In this document: piece after piece, positions 53,144-61,938 of the stretch
How the letters are laid out: every line of letters begins with the position of its first letter
Position numbering within the stretch: position 1 is the first letter of the stretch
Origin: Labedella endophytica
GTDB lineage: Bacteria; Actinomycetota; Actinomycetes; Actinomycetales; Microbacteriaceae
Length of the DNA stretch: 64,000 nt
Assembly (NCBI RefSeq): GCF_003990045.1
Contig: NZ_RZGZ01000001.1
Location: forward strand, 620,001 to 684,000
Direction of reading: 5' to 3'
Translations under genes and position numbers: made by a program
The notes under the pieces: model-generated
What the model was told of the DNA's origin: nothing
Databases searched by the model: none
What the model saw: only the letters and a program-made list of their open reading frames with translations

Positions 53144-54084
53144 TGCTTTCTCCTCTCGATTTCCTGAAGGACCTCCTGAACCCGGACCTCGGGTTCCTCC
53201 CCAAGGCGCTCGTCATCGCCGTGATGTCGAGCATCGTGTGCGGTGTCATCGGCTGCTACGTCGTGCTCCGCGGGATGGCCTTCATCGGCGACGCCGTCGC
53301 CCACGCGGTCTTCCCCGGCCTCGCCGTGGCGTTCGTGATCCAGGGCAACCTCGTGCTCGGCGGTGCGGTCGCCGGTGTATTGACCGCGATCCTCGTGGCC
53401 GTGTTCTCGCAGAATCGGCGCATCAAGGAGGACAGCATCATCGGTGTGTTCTTCGTCGCCGCGTTCGCGCTCGGCATCGTGGTCATCAGTCGTGCTCCCG
53501 GCTACGCGGGATCGTTGCAGCAGTTCCTCTTCGGATCCATCACAGGCATCCCGGACGAGGACATCTACACCGTGGCCATCACGGGCATGATCCTCATGCT
53601 CGTCGTCTTCCTCTTCCACAAGGAGTTCGTCGCCGTCACCCTCGACCGGGAGACGGCCCGGTCCACAGGGGTCCCCGTCTTCGCGCTGGACCTCGTGCTG
53701 TACGTCATGGTCGCGGTGGCGATCGTGATCTCGATCCAGACCATCGGGAACATCCTCGTGCTCGCGCTGCTCATCACCCCGGCGGCCGCCGCGCGCCTCC
53801 TGACGGATCGGCTGGGCGTGATGATGCTGCTCGCCCCGGTCATCGGCGGCTCCTCGGCCCTCCTCGGGCTCTACCTGTCCTGGAGCCTCGACCTGCCGGT
53901 CGGCGGCGTCATCGTCCTCGTCGCGACGGCCGTGTTCCTCATCGCCTGGTTCTTCGCGCCCCGACACGGTCTCCTCATGGCCTACCTCCGGAGGAGAGCC
54001 GTCCCGATCGAGGGCGAGAGTGACGACGAGCGCGACCCGCTCACCGACGCAAGCGCCCGCGACCTCATCGGGACCCGCTCGTGA
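53143..54084 (+). CDS. Metal ABC transporter permease, ABC-3 family
   Basis: A 313-aa integral membrane protein with about eight helices and the ABC-3 pattern VLRGMAFIGDAVAHAVFPG, DSIIGVFFVAAFALG and ILVLALLITPAAAARLL (the coupling-helix region). It forms the zinc/manganese channel with the preceding ATPase. The cytosolic C-tail is acidic. GTGA overlap joins it to the next surface protein. Confidence 0.94.
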   Translation: MLSPLDFLKDLLNPDLGFLPKALVIAVMSSIVCGVIGCYVVLRGMAFIGDAVAHAVFPGLAVAFVIQGNLVLGGAVAGVLTAILVAVFSQNRRIKEDSIIGVFFVAAFALGIVVISRAPGYAGSLQQFLFGSITGIPDEDIYTVAITGMILMLVVFLFHKEFVAVTLDRETARSTGVPVFALDLVLYVMVAVAIVISIQTIGNILVLALLITPAAAARLLTDRLGVMMLLAPVIGGSSALLGLYLSWSLDLPVGGVIVLVATAVFLIAWFFAPRHGLLMAYLRRRAVPIEGESDDERDPLTDASARDLIGTRS

Positions 54085-57071
54085 GCCGGGTCGGGGCGCG
54101 ATCGCTCCGCCGCTCGACGACCGGCGTGAGTCTCGTCGCAGCCGTGCTCGCGAGTCTCCTGATCCCGTCCGGTGCGTCGGCCGCCGCCGCGCCGTCCGCG
54201 ATCTCCGCTGAGGGTGCGTCTATTCCGTCCATCCGCCAGGACGACACCGGGCTCGTCGTCGACATCGTCTCCGCATCCGGGGAACGTCACGACCCGTCGA
54301 CGACGATCATCGATGTCCCCGCCTCGGGCGCCGTCGGCGCCGCGCTCGACACCGACAGCGTCTCGAGCGGACCGGTCCGTCTCGACTGGGTGAGCGTCGA
54401 CCTGCCCGACGCGGGCACCCAGACCGACCCGTCGGTCTCCGTGCGGTCGGAACTCGGCACCGAGGTGCTCCTCGGCTCGGCCGAGGCGGGCCCGACGAGC
54501 GTCGACCTCTCTCCTCTGACCTCGAGCGCGGTCGAGTGGACCTTCGTCGGCGCAGGGGACTACCGCATCGAGATGCGGGTCACCGCGCTCGATGCCACGG
54601 GAGCGGAGAGCGGCCCGTCCACGTCCGCTGTCCTCTCCTTCCGCGTCGCCGGGACGACCGACCCGGAGACGCCGACGGATCCGGAGAACCCGAGCGACCC
54701 GGGGGCTCCAACCGATCCGGAGGCCCCGACCGACCCGGGAACCCCGACCGACCCGGGAACCCCCGGGAATCCGCCCCCTCCCGTCGACCCGACGATCCCC
54801 CCCGGGCAGTCGAGCCAGCCCGCCCCTGCGAGCAGCCAGAAGCGCGTCATCGGCGCCGTCCACACGGACATGGTGTCGGCCTTCCTCGACGGGGATGCGC
54901 TCACGCTCGACAGCAAGGCGGACATCGACATAGACGGGGACGGGGTCGACCTCGGCACCCGGCTGACGGCCACCCAGACGCTCTTCCACCTCGCCGGGGC
55001 GAGCAAGATGTCGATTCCGTCGAGTCCGGTCTTCTCCTTCCTCGGCACGCCCGGGGCGGACGTCTGGCTCGCGCCGCAGACCCAGGACCACGCCCTCATC
55101 TGGCCCGGTTTCAGCACCGAGCATCCGAGCCTGTCCGGGAAGGTCAGGGACGCGAAGCTCGCCATCAGCCTCCAGAGCGTGGACGGCCCGGGTGACGTCG
55201 AAGTCTTCCTGCAGGGCGGGACGAACAGCGTGACGCGCACGTTCAGCTCCACGACGGCGCTCGCGCCCTGGACGACCGGGGTGCCGCAGCACACGCACAT
55301 GAACTGGGCGTTCAGCGCCCCCGGCACCTACGTGATGACGTTCCAGGCACGCGGTGTCGTGGACGGACGCACGCAGACGGCTACGAACACCTACACGATG
55401 GTGGTCGGCGACCTCGCCGCGCATCGCGCGTCGACGGCCACGACCCTGCGAGCGGAACGACCATCCGCCCTGAGCGGGGCTCCGCTGCGTTTCACCGCGA
55501 CCGTCTCCCCGGCCGCTGCTGGAGCCGTGCAGTTCCGCGACCGCACCTCCGGCGTGATCCTCGGCCACACCCCCGTCACGGCGGGTTCGGCGAGCTTCGT
55601 CACGTCGGCGCTCGCCGCCGGACCGCACGACATCGTCGCCGAGTTCGTGCCGCGGTGGAGCAACGAGGCGTCTCCGTCCACCTCGAGAGCCGTGACGGTC
55701 ACCGTCGAGGGCGATGTGCGCGAGAAGCCGACCGCCGACGACACCACCGCTCCGACGAGCGCGGGCCTCGCGGCACTTCCCGGTGGCACCGACGTCATCG
55801 TGACCAACCCCTCCAAGAGGGTGGGTGCGTCGGGAACCCTCGGAGTGCGGGTCGTCGACACGGACCAGGCCGGTGAATGGGTGTCCGTCTGGTCGATCGG
55901 CCCGAAGACGGTGTGGCTCGGATGGATCCAGGCCGACCTGAACGGTGCCCTCACCGTGGACCTGCGCGCCCGGCTCGCCGTCGGGGCGCAGCGGGTCGCG
56001 GTGGAGGACACGGACGGGACGCTCGTCGGGTGGGATGCGTTCTCCGTCGTCGGCACACCGAGCGGTGGCGGAGGAGGCGGCAACGCCCCGGGCGGGGGTG
56101 GTGCTCCCACTGACGAAGGCGCGACGCCGGCACCGGCCGCGCCCGCTCAGAGCTGCGCGCCGGGGATCGTGCTCGAGAACGGGCACATCGATGCGTTCTT
56201 CGTCTCGGCGGCGAACGGAAAAGCCGTCCTCCAGCTGATGGAGGACGTGACCGGTCACCGCGTGGTGCGTGAGGCGGAGTCCGTGCTCCTGCGCGTCCGT
56301 GAGCCCGCCTACCGCTCGTCGATCCCGTCCGGCGCCCCCGGCACCTCGTCCGGATACGTCCTCCCCCTCACGCAGAATCCCGGACTCATCTGGCCGGGAT
56401 GGGACACGAACAGGACTGCGGCGAGCGGATACAGCGACGTGACGATCAACGTCACCGCCGTGAACGGCCCCGGCCGGGTCCACCTGTCGACCGCCGGCCC
56501 GTTCGGGGACGTGCGCTCCCTCCTCACGAACGGCGGGTACACGCTGCCCGGGAGCATCCGCGAGCCCGTACCCGTGCACACGCACGCCCAGTGGGTGTTC
56601 TCGGAGAAGGGGATCTACACGCTCACGGTCAACGCGGTCGCGACGGATCCCCGCACCGGGTCGTCGCTGCGCACGGCCCCCCACCGCTACGTCTTCCAGG
56701 TGGGGGATGCGCCTCTCGGCGACACCTTCTGCGGATTGAGGAGCTCGAGCGTGTCCGACGCGGCGGCCGTCAACGCGGCCGTCGACGAGGCCGCCGCCGC
56801 CGCGATCGCCGCTGACCAGGCGGCCGCCGAGGAGGCGGAGGAGAAGGCCGCGGCCGACGAGACGGACCGTGCAGCACGATCGGAGCGCGCGGGCGATACT
56901 GCGGACGCTCCCACCGATGCGACTCTGCTCGGCTCGACGACACCGTGGGCGCTCATCGTGATCCTGGCCGGTGGGGCGCTCGTCATCCTGGCGATCGCCG
57001 GGGGGACGATGGTCTACGTCCGCCGCTTGCGACGGAGCGAGGCGGCGTTCGTTCCCGGCAGCGGGAGGTGA
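54081..57071 (+). CDS. Large membrane-anchored surface protein with two choice-of-anchor M domains
   Basis: A 996-aa exported protein. Signal peptide ends about residue 35 (GASAAA). After an N-terminal beta-rich region and a Pro/Asp/Thr repeat (about 195-255) comes the first surface domain (H261-x-D263; H404-x-H406). An Ig-like module (about 450-560) and a further beta domain (570-660) follow, then the second domain (H702-x-D704; H833-x-H835), an Ala/Glu-rich segment, and a C-terminal transmembrane helix (about 955-978). Three classes of cell-surface anchoring thus coexist in the locus. GTG start coupled to the permease. Confidence 0.82.
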   Translation: MSRVGARSLRRSTTGVSLVAAVLASLLIPSGASAAAAPSAISAEGASIPSIRQDDTGLVVDIVSASGERHDPSTTIIDVPASGAVGAALDTDSVSSGPVRLDWVSVDLPDAGTQTDPSVSVRSELGTEVLLGSAEAGPTSVDLSPLTSSAVEWTFVGAGDYRIEMRVTALDATGAESGPSTSAVLSFRVAGTTDPETPTDPENPSDPGAPTDPEAPTDPGTPTDPGTPGNPPPPVDPTIPPGQSSQPAPASSQKRVIGAVHTDMVSAFLDGDALTLDSKADIDIDGDGVDLGTRLTATQTLFHLAGASKMSIPSSPVFSFLGTPGADVWLAPQTQDHALIWPGFSTEHPSLSGKVRDAKLAISLQSVDGPGDVEVFLQGGTNSVTRTFSSTTALAPWTTGVPQHTHMNWAFSAPGTYVMTFQARGVVDGRTQTATNTYTMVVGDLAAHRASTATTLRAERPSALSGAPLRFTATVSPAAAGAVQFRDRTSGVILGHTPVTAGSASFVTSALAAGPHDIVAEFVPRWSNEASPSTSRAVTVTVEGDVREKPTADDTTAPTSAGLAALPGGTDVIVTNPSKRVGASGTLGVRVVDTDQAGEWVSVWSIGPKTVWLGWIQADLNGALTVDLRARLAVGAQRVAVEDTDGTLVGWDAFSVVGTPSGGGGGGNAPGGGGAPTDEGATPAPAAPAQSCAPGIVLENGHIDAFFVSAANGKAVLQLMEDVTGHRVVREAESVLLRVREPAYRSSIPSGAPGTSSGYVLPLTQNPGLIWPGWDTNRTAASGYSDVTINVTAVNGPGRVHLSTAGPFGDVRSLLTNGGYTLPGSIREPVPVHTHAQWVFSEKGIYTLTVNAVATDPRTGSSLRTAPHRYVFQVGDAPLGDTFCGLRSSSVSDAAAVNAAVDEAAAAAIAADQAAAEEAEEKAAADETDRAARSERAGDTADAPTDATLLGSTTPWALIVILAGGALVILAIAGGTMVYVRRLRRSEAAFVPGSGR

Positions 57072-57967
57072 CGACGCCGGGGGACGACCGCGGCGACGTC
57101 GACGATTTCGATCGCGTCCTCGCGGGATCGACCAGGCGAAAGGGTGTCGAGGGCGGAGACGACGGTGCGGAGGACGGATACTCCGCACCGTCCGTGGGGC
57201 GACCGGCGACGATCGCGATGATCTCGATCGGGCTTCTCGGCGTCGTCGTCATCGCCGTGGGACTCCTCATCGGTCCCTCCGGCCGTCCTCCCGTGTCCGC
57301 GTCGGCTCCCGCACCCGCGCCCACCACGGCAGCGGAGACCGATGTGTCGACCGAGGAGTCGGACCCCGAACCGGAACCGGCCGACGAGGACCGCGGCACC
57401 GACATCACCACCCTCGTGTCGGCGACGTGGGTGGAGGAGCTCGCCGCCTCCACCGGCATCCCGCACCGGGCTTTGCTCGCCTACACGGGGGCGTCCGTCG
57501 CCGTCGATCAGTACTACCCCGGGTGCGGTCTCGGATGGAACACCCTCGCCGGGATCGGTCACGTCGAATCGGACCACGGTCGCATCCACGGTTCGGCTCT
57601 CGACGCGTCGGGCGTCGCGCGCCCCGCGATCGTCGGGATCCCCCTGACGGGCGAGACCACCGCGAGCATCCCGGACACCGACGGCGGTGCGCTCGACGGC
57701 GACGCCGTGTGGGATCGTGCCGTCGGCCCCATGCAGTTCATCCCCGGGACGTGGCGCGAGTGGGCGACCGACGGCGACGGAGACGGTGTCGCGGACCCGC
57801 AGAACGTCGACGACGCCTCCCTCGCCGCCGCCCGGTACCTCTGCGCCATCGGCGGCGACCTGACCGATCCGGAACGGTGGATCGCCGCCGTCGCCGGCTA
57901 CAACGACACCGTCGAGTACAACAATCGCGTCGCCGACGCGGCGTCCTTCTACGCGTCCCATTCCTGA
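57068..57967 (+). CDS. Membrane-anchored lytic transglycosylase
   Basis: A 299-aa wall hydrolase. An N-terminal cytosolic stretch and one transmembrane helix (TIAMISIGLLGVVVIAVGLLI, about residues 49-70) are followed by an acidic linker and an MltB/SLT-like lysozyme-fold domain: catalytic E167 in GHVESDHG, GPMQFIPGTWREW, VDDASLAAARYLC and AVAGYND. It cleaves peptidoglycan glycan strands. GTG at 57068 overlaps the upstream stop. Placement suggests it opens wall for the bulky surface complex. Confidence 0.85.
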   Translation: MTTPGDDRGDVDDFDRVLAGSTRRKGVEGGDDGAEDGYSAPSVGRPATIAMISIGLLGVVVIAVGLLIGPSGRPPVSASAPAPAPTTAAETDVSTEESDPEPEPADEDRGTDITTLVSATWVEELAASTGIPHRALLAYTGASVAVDQYYPGCGLGWNTLAGIGHVESDHGRIHGSALDASGVARPAIVGIPLTGETTASIPDTDGGALDGDAVWDRAVGPMQFIPGTWREWATDGDGDGVADPQNVDDASLAAARYLCAIGGDLTDPERWIAAVAGYNDTVEYNNRVADAASFYASHS

Positions 57968-58021
57968 CTTTCTCTGTCACACACACGACATCGCCGCCTC
58001 GCGGCTCGAAAGGTACCCCGC

Positions 58022-60766
58022 ATGAACACTCGTCCATCCGCCCGTCTCGCGTTCGCAGGGGCGGCCACGTTGGCCGTCTCCCTCGTCACCCCGTCCGCCG
58101 CGATGGCGATCGAGGGGCCACCGCCGCCCACCGTCGATACCACCGTGCTGAGCAAGCTCCACACCGACGCCGTGTCGACGTTCTGGACCGACGGTCGGTT
58201 CGAGCTCGCGACCGCCGCGGACCTGCCGGAAGGGACGGGGGTCCGGCTCGATCCGGCGTCGGTCGCGTTCGATATCGACGACGCCGCCAAGACGGTCGTT
58301 CCTGAGGGCTACGGCTTCATCGGGACCGCCGGGGAGGAGATGTGGCTCGCCCCCGAGACGGCCACCTCCGAGGGCGACGGCTACGCGACGCTCTGGCCGG
58401 GCTTCTCGACCGAATCCGTGCCTGCCGGTGTGCTCGTCGACGACGAAACGACCTTCACGCTCGAGGGCGTGGAGGGTCCGGGCGACCTCGAGGTCTACAC
58501 GGGGGGCGGTGTCGGCGGAGTCGAGCGCCTGTGGTCGAGCGACGAGGGGCTCTCGTCCTTCACGATCGCCCGCTCGCACATGCACGCGAACTGGGCCTTC
58601 ACGGCGCCCGGCACCTACACCCTCGACGTCCGCGCCGACGCCCGGACGGCGGGCGGCGCGGTGTCGGCGACGACCGCCTACACCTTCGTCGTCGGCGGGG
58701 TCGCACCCGCGACGTCCACGGGGACGACCCTCTCGGCGACACCGGGTCGCGTCGCCCTCGGCAGCACGGTCTCGCTCTCATCGAGGGTCACTCCGGCCGC
58801 GGCCACCGGGTGGGTCGAGTTCTTCGACGGCACGCGCAGCCTCGGTCACGACGTGGTCCAGGACGGCCGAGCCGCTCTCGACGTGGCCGACCTGCCCTTC
58901 GGGACGCGCCAGCTGAAGGCCGTCTTCACGCCCGAGAGGTCCGCCGACTTCTCGACCTCCTCCTCGAACCCCGCTCCGGTCACGGTCGTCGAGGACCTCG
59001 ACGGTGTCGACTTCGGCATCGAGGGGCTCGCGACGTCCTACGTCGCGGGCGAGATGATCGACCTGCGCGCCGTCGGTGTGACGCCGAAGGACGGCGAGCG
59101 CTTGTGGTGGCTCATCCGCGAGGGTGAAGGGGAGGGCGACTACGCGATGTCCGACGCGGACGGAACGCTGTTCGGAGACCGACTCACCCGAGACGCGACG
59201 ACTGCGCTCGACGGCGCCCAGATCGCCGTGGGCCTGATCGACGAGGACTACCGCACGATCCAGGAATCCGGATGGACCACCATCCGCGTCACCGGGGAGA
59301 ACGTCGGATCGGGCGAGAGCATGACGATCTCGGGGCTCGAGTCGAGCTACTACATCGGCGATCCCATCGAGCTCGATGTCTCCCACCGTGCGCTGCGTGA
59401 CGGTGAATCCCTGCGTTGGGTGAGCCGCGGGCTCCCGTACAGCACCACGTGGGCCGAGCTGTGGGAGGACCAGATTCCGCGGGGTGACGGCCCATACGCG
59501 ATGGACACCGGTGCCCTGCTCTATGCCGAGGCCGCGCTGCAGATCGTCGACGCCGACGGCGGAGTCGTCGGACAGACCGCGGCGATCCGGCCGGAGCTGC
59601 TCGAGCGCGAGCTGCAGGTGTCCGGGGTACGGTCCGTCTACCGCGCCGGTGACACCCTCGGGGCGACCTCCGACCTGTTCCCGGCACGGGAGGGAGTCGC
59701 CTACCAGTGGCTCATCCAGCGCGGATGGGAGCAGGAGGCCATCGAGGGCGCGACCGATCCCTCCGTCGAGCTCGGTGTGACGGCGGACCTCGACGGAGCC
59801 GAGCTCGTCCTGCGGGCGACCGACGCCCGGACCGGTTTCCTCATCGCTCAGACCGCGACCGTCGTGCGGGTCACGGACGCGGCACCGGGCGAGCAGATCG
59901 TCCTCCTCGAATCCCTCGCCGGCCACTACCACCAGGGCAACACCGTCAAGCTGCGGGCGAGCGCCGACCCCATCGCCTCCGACACCGACACGTACCGGTG
60001 GCTCTGGCAGCGACCGGACCAGGACGGGTTCACGGAGATCGCGGGAGTCACGACGGCGGCGCACGACGTGCGCGCCCAGCAGGCGCTCGACGGGACCCAG
60101 GTCATGGTCGAGTTCGTGTCCTCCGCCGGTGTCGTCCTCGCCACGAGCGAGACCGTGACGATCCACGTGGACGACCACGGCGCCGCCCCACAGGAGAAGC
60201 TGTCAATCGCGGGACTCGCGGACACGTACGCCGCCGGTGATGAGATCGCACTCGATGCGACGGTCACTCCGGACTCGGTCCTCCAGCGGTGGGAATGGCT
60301 CCTCCAGTCACCCGGCGAGGACGCCCCCACGGCGATCGCGGGACAGAACACTCCTGAACTGCGGATGACCGCGACCGAGGACCTCGACGGCGCCTCCATC
60401 GCGGCCCGGCTGGTCTTCGACGACGGTGAGACGTACATCGAGTCGACGCCCGTGACCCTGGCGGTGACGCCGGCCGCCGAGCAGCCGGCGGAGCCAGCCC
60501 CGCCGATCCCCGGTGAGCCGGACCCGTCGCTCCCCGGTGACGCGGACCCGTCGCCGGCGCCCCCGGCGGAGGGCGACAACGGACCCGGCGACGCCCCGGG
60601 AACGGACGATGCGGCCGCACCGGAGGCCGACGGCACCGACCGCACGGACGGCCTGGCGGTCACAGGGTCCGACGTGCTCGGGCTCCTGGCCCTCGTCCTC
60701 GCCGCGCTCCTCGCCGGTGCCGCCGCCATCGTGGCCGACCGCCGCCACCGCGCGAAGCGGTCCTGA
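58022..60766 (+). CDS. Second sortase-anchored surface protein of the metal locus
   Basis: A 914-aa paralogue of the 46715 gene. Signal peptide ends about residue 30 (AMAIE). One surface domain (H47-x-D49; H186-x-H188-x-x-W) is followed by Ig-like repeats, including the GHYHQG module and the VDDHGAAP linker that it shares almost exactly with the first protein. A Pro/Asp-rich spacer leads to LAVTG (from residue 878), a transmembrane helix and a basic tail. GAAAGG precedes the ATG. It closes the surface block. Confidence 0.83.
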   Translation: MNTRPSARLAFAGAATLAVSLVTPSAAMAIEGPPPPTVDTTVLSKLHTDAVSTFWTDGRFELATAADLPEGTGVRLDPASVAFDIDDAAKTVVPEGYGFIGTAGEEMWLAPETATSEGDGYATLWPGFSTESVPAGVLVDDETTFTLEGVEGPGDLEVYTGGGVGGVERLWSSDEGLSSFTIARSHMHANWAFTAPGTYTLDVRADARTAGGAVSATTAYTFVVGGVAPATSTGTTLSATPGRVALGSTVSLSSRVTPAAATGWVEFFDGTRSLGHDVVQDGRAALDVADLPFGTRQLKAVFTPERSADFSTSSSNPAPVTVVEDLDGVDFGIEGLATSYVAGEMIDLRAVGVTPKDGERLWWLIREGEGEGDYAMSDADGTLFGDRLTRDATTALDGAQIAVGLIDEDYRTIQESGWTTIRVTGENVGSGESMTISGLESSYYIGDPIELDVSHRALRDGESLRWVSRGLPYSTTWAELWEDQIPRGDGPYAMDTGALLYAEAALQIVDADGGVVGQTAAIRPELLERELQVSGVRSVYRAGDTLGATSDLFPAREGVAYQWLIQRGWEQEAIEGATDPSVELGVTADLDGAELVLRATDARTGFLIAQTATVVRVTDAAPGEQIVLLESLAGHYHQGNTVKLRASADPIASDTDTYRWLWQRPDQDGFTEIAGVTTAAHDVRAQQALDGTQVMVEFVSSAGVVLATSETVTIHVDDHGAAPQEKLSIAGLADTYAAGDEIALDATVTPDSVLQRWEWLLQSPGEDAPTAIAGQNTPELRMTATEDLDGASIAARLVFDDGETYIESTPVTLAVTPAAEQPAEPAPPIPGEPDPSLPGDADPSPAPPAEGDNGPGDAPGTDDAAAPEADGTDRTDGLAVTGSDVLGLLALVLAALLAGAAAIVADRRHRAKRS

Positions 60767-60778
60767 CCGCACAGTGCA

Positions 60779-60816
60779 CCTCATCCCGATCGGCCGGTCG
60801 GCCGATCGGGACGAGG
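60779..60816. terminator. Terminator of the surface operon
   Basis: Eighteen-base arms (60779-60796, 60799-60816) with one wobble and a two-base loop; pairing continues imperfectly outward for about ten more bases. It is placed right after the stop. The rest of the gap to 60931 shows nothing else. Confidence 0.75.
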
Positions 60817-60931
60817 CGCGCTGTCGGGGCGTGCACCACATCCCGCCCGAAGATCGCGGTCACGTCGGCCGAGAAGTCGACGTCGGGCTCGAAACGGTCG
60901 CGTCGAGATCGAGCGGCCGGATCGCGTCCGT

Positions 60932-61807
60932 CTAAACGTCGTGTGGCGAGGAGCCGGAGTTTCCGGAGCCGCCCTCGAATCGGGACAGCACTTCGCGAGC
61001 GACGACCTCCGCCGCGAGCTCCGGCAGCCAGTGGCCCTCGTCGAGCTCGACGAACCGATAGTCGCCGCGAGCGTGTCGCCGCGTCAGTTCGGCGGCACGG
61101 CGGCCGAGGGCCGGATCCCGATTGCCCCAGACGTACGTCACATCCGCCGTGGCCCGCCGCTGCGACGTTCTGCCGGACCGTCGGTCCGGCAGCATCATCC
61201 CGCGGTACCAGTTCAGTGCACCCCGGAGAGCACCGGGGGAGGAGAGGAAGCGCTGGTACTCGCGCGCGATGCCGTCGGGGAGCCCCATGGCGACGAGCAA
61301 CCGGGCCAACCGTGGTCGGAGGAGTGCCTCGGGCAGGACCGGGAGCTGGAACGCGCCCATATAGAGGGACCGTGCCAGCTGCGCGGACGAGAGGAGCGAT
61401 CGCGCGAGCGCTCGCGGATGGGGCGTCGACAGGATCGTCACGCCCGTGAGGCGGTGCGGCGCGACGGCTGCAAGTCGCCAGGCGACGAAACCGCCCCAGT
61501 CGTGTCCGACGACGTGGACGCGATCGGTCCCGAGGTCGTCGATCAGCGCGAGCGCATCTCCAGTGATGTCGGCGGCCCGGTAGGACGATCGGTGACGCGG
61601 ACGGGCCCCCGCCGAGTATCCGCGCTGGTCGTACGCGACGACGCGCCCTCCGCCGGCCTCGAGCAGCGGAGTGACGGCGTCCCACGTGCGTCGCGATCCC
61701 GGGAAGCCGTGCAGGAGGACGATGACGGGGCCGTCGAGGGGGCCGGAGTCCGACACGTCGAAGGTAAAGCCGTCGTGGCGGAAGCGGGTGAGTCGGGTCG
61801 GCGTCAT
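60932..61807 (-). CDS. Alpha/beta hydrolase, epoxide-hydrolase-like
   Basis: A 291-aa protein. Oxyanion motif LLHGFPGSRRTWD, nucleophile elbow VVGHDWGG (Asp nucleophile as in epoxide hydrolases and dehalogenases), and catalytic His in DEGHWLPE. Substrate unknown. Start at 61807 lacks an obvious ribosome site. Confidence 0.88.
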   Translation of the reverse strand: MTPTRLTRFRHDGFTFDVSDSGPLDGPVIVLLHGFPGSRRTWDAVTPLLEAGGGRVVAYDQRGYSAGARPRHRSSYRAADITGDALALIDDLGTDRVHVVGHDWGGFVAWRLAAVAPHRLTGVTILSTPHPRALARSLLSSAQLARSLYMGAFQLPVLPEALLRPRLARLLVAMGLPDGIAREYQRFLSSPGALRGALNWYRGMMLPDRRSGRTSQRRATADVTYVWGNRDPALGRRAAELTRRHARGDYRFVELDEGHWLPELAAEVVAREVLSRFEGGSGNSGSSPHDV

Positions 61808-61880
61808 GACTCGATCCTCTCCGGTCGCCGCATGTCGAGTAAGCGCTGGACAGGTCGGTCGTCACGGCGCTCGATGCCCA

Positions 61881-61923
61881 GATGCCTCCGACGGACGCGA
61901 GCGCGTCGGCCGTCGGAGGCATC
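61881..61923. terminator. Hairpin after manganese catalase gene
   Basis: Fourteen-base perfect outer arms (61881-61894, 61910-61923), an inner ACGC/GCGT stem and a three-base bulge, just 15 bases past the catalase stop on the minus strand. Confidence 0.75.
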
Positions 61924-61938
61924 TCGGCAGCCGGGGTC

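Noticed and set aside
53982-57188. 1068-aa frame antisense to the two-domain surface protein
   Set aside because: Shadow frame with Arg/Gly-rich composition and no motif.
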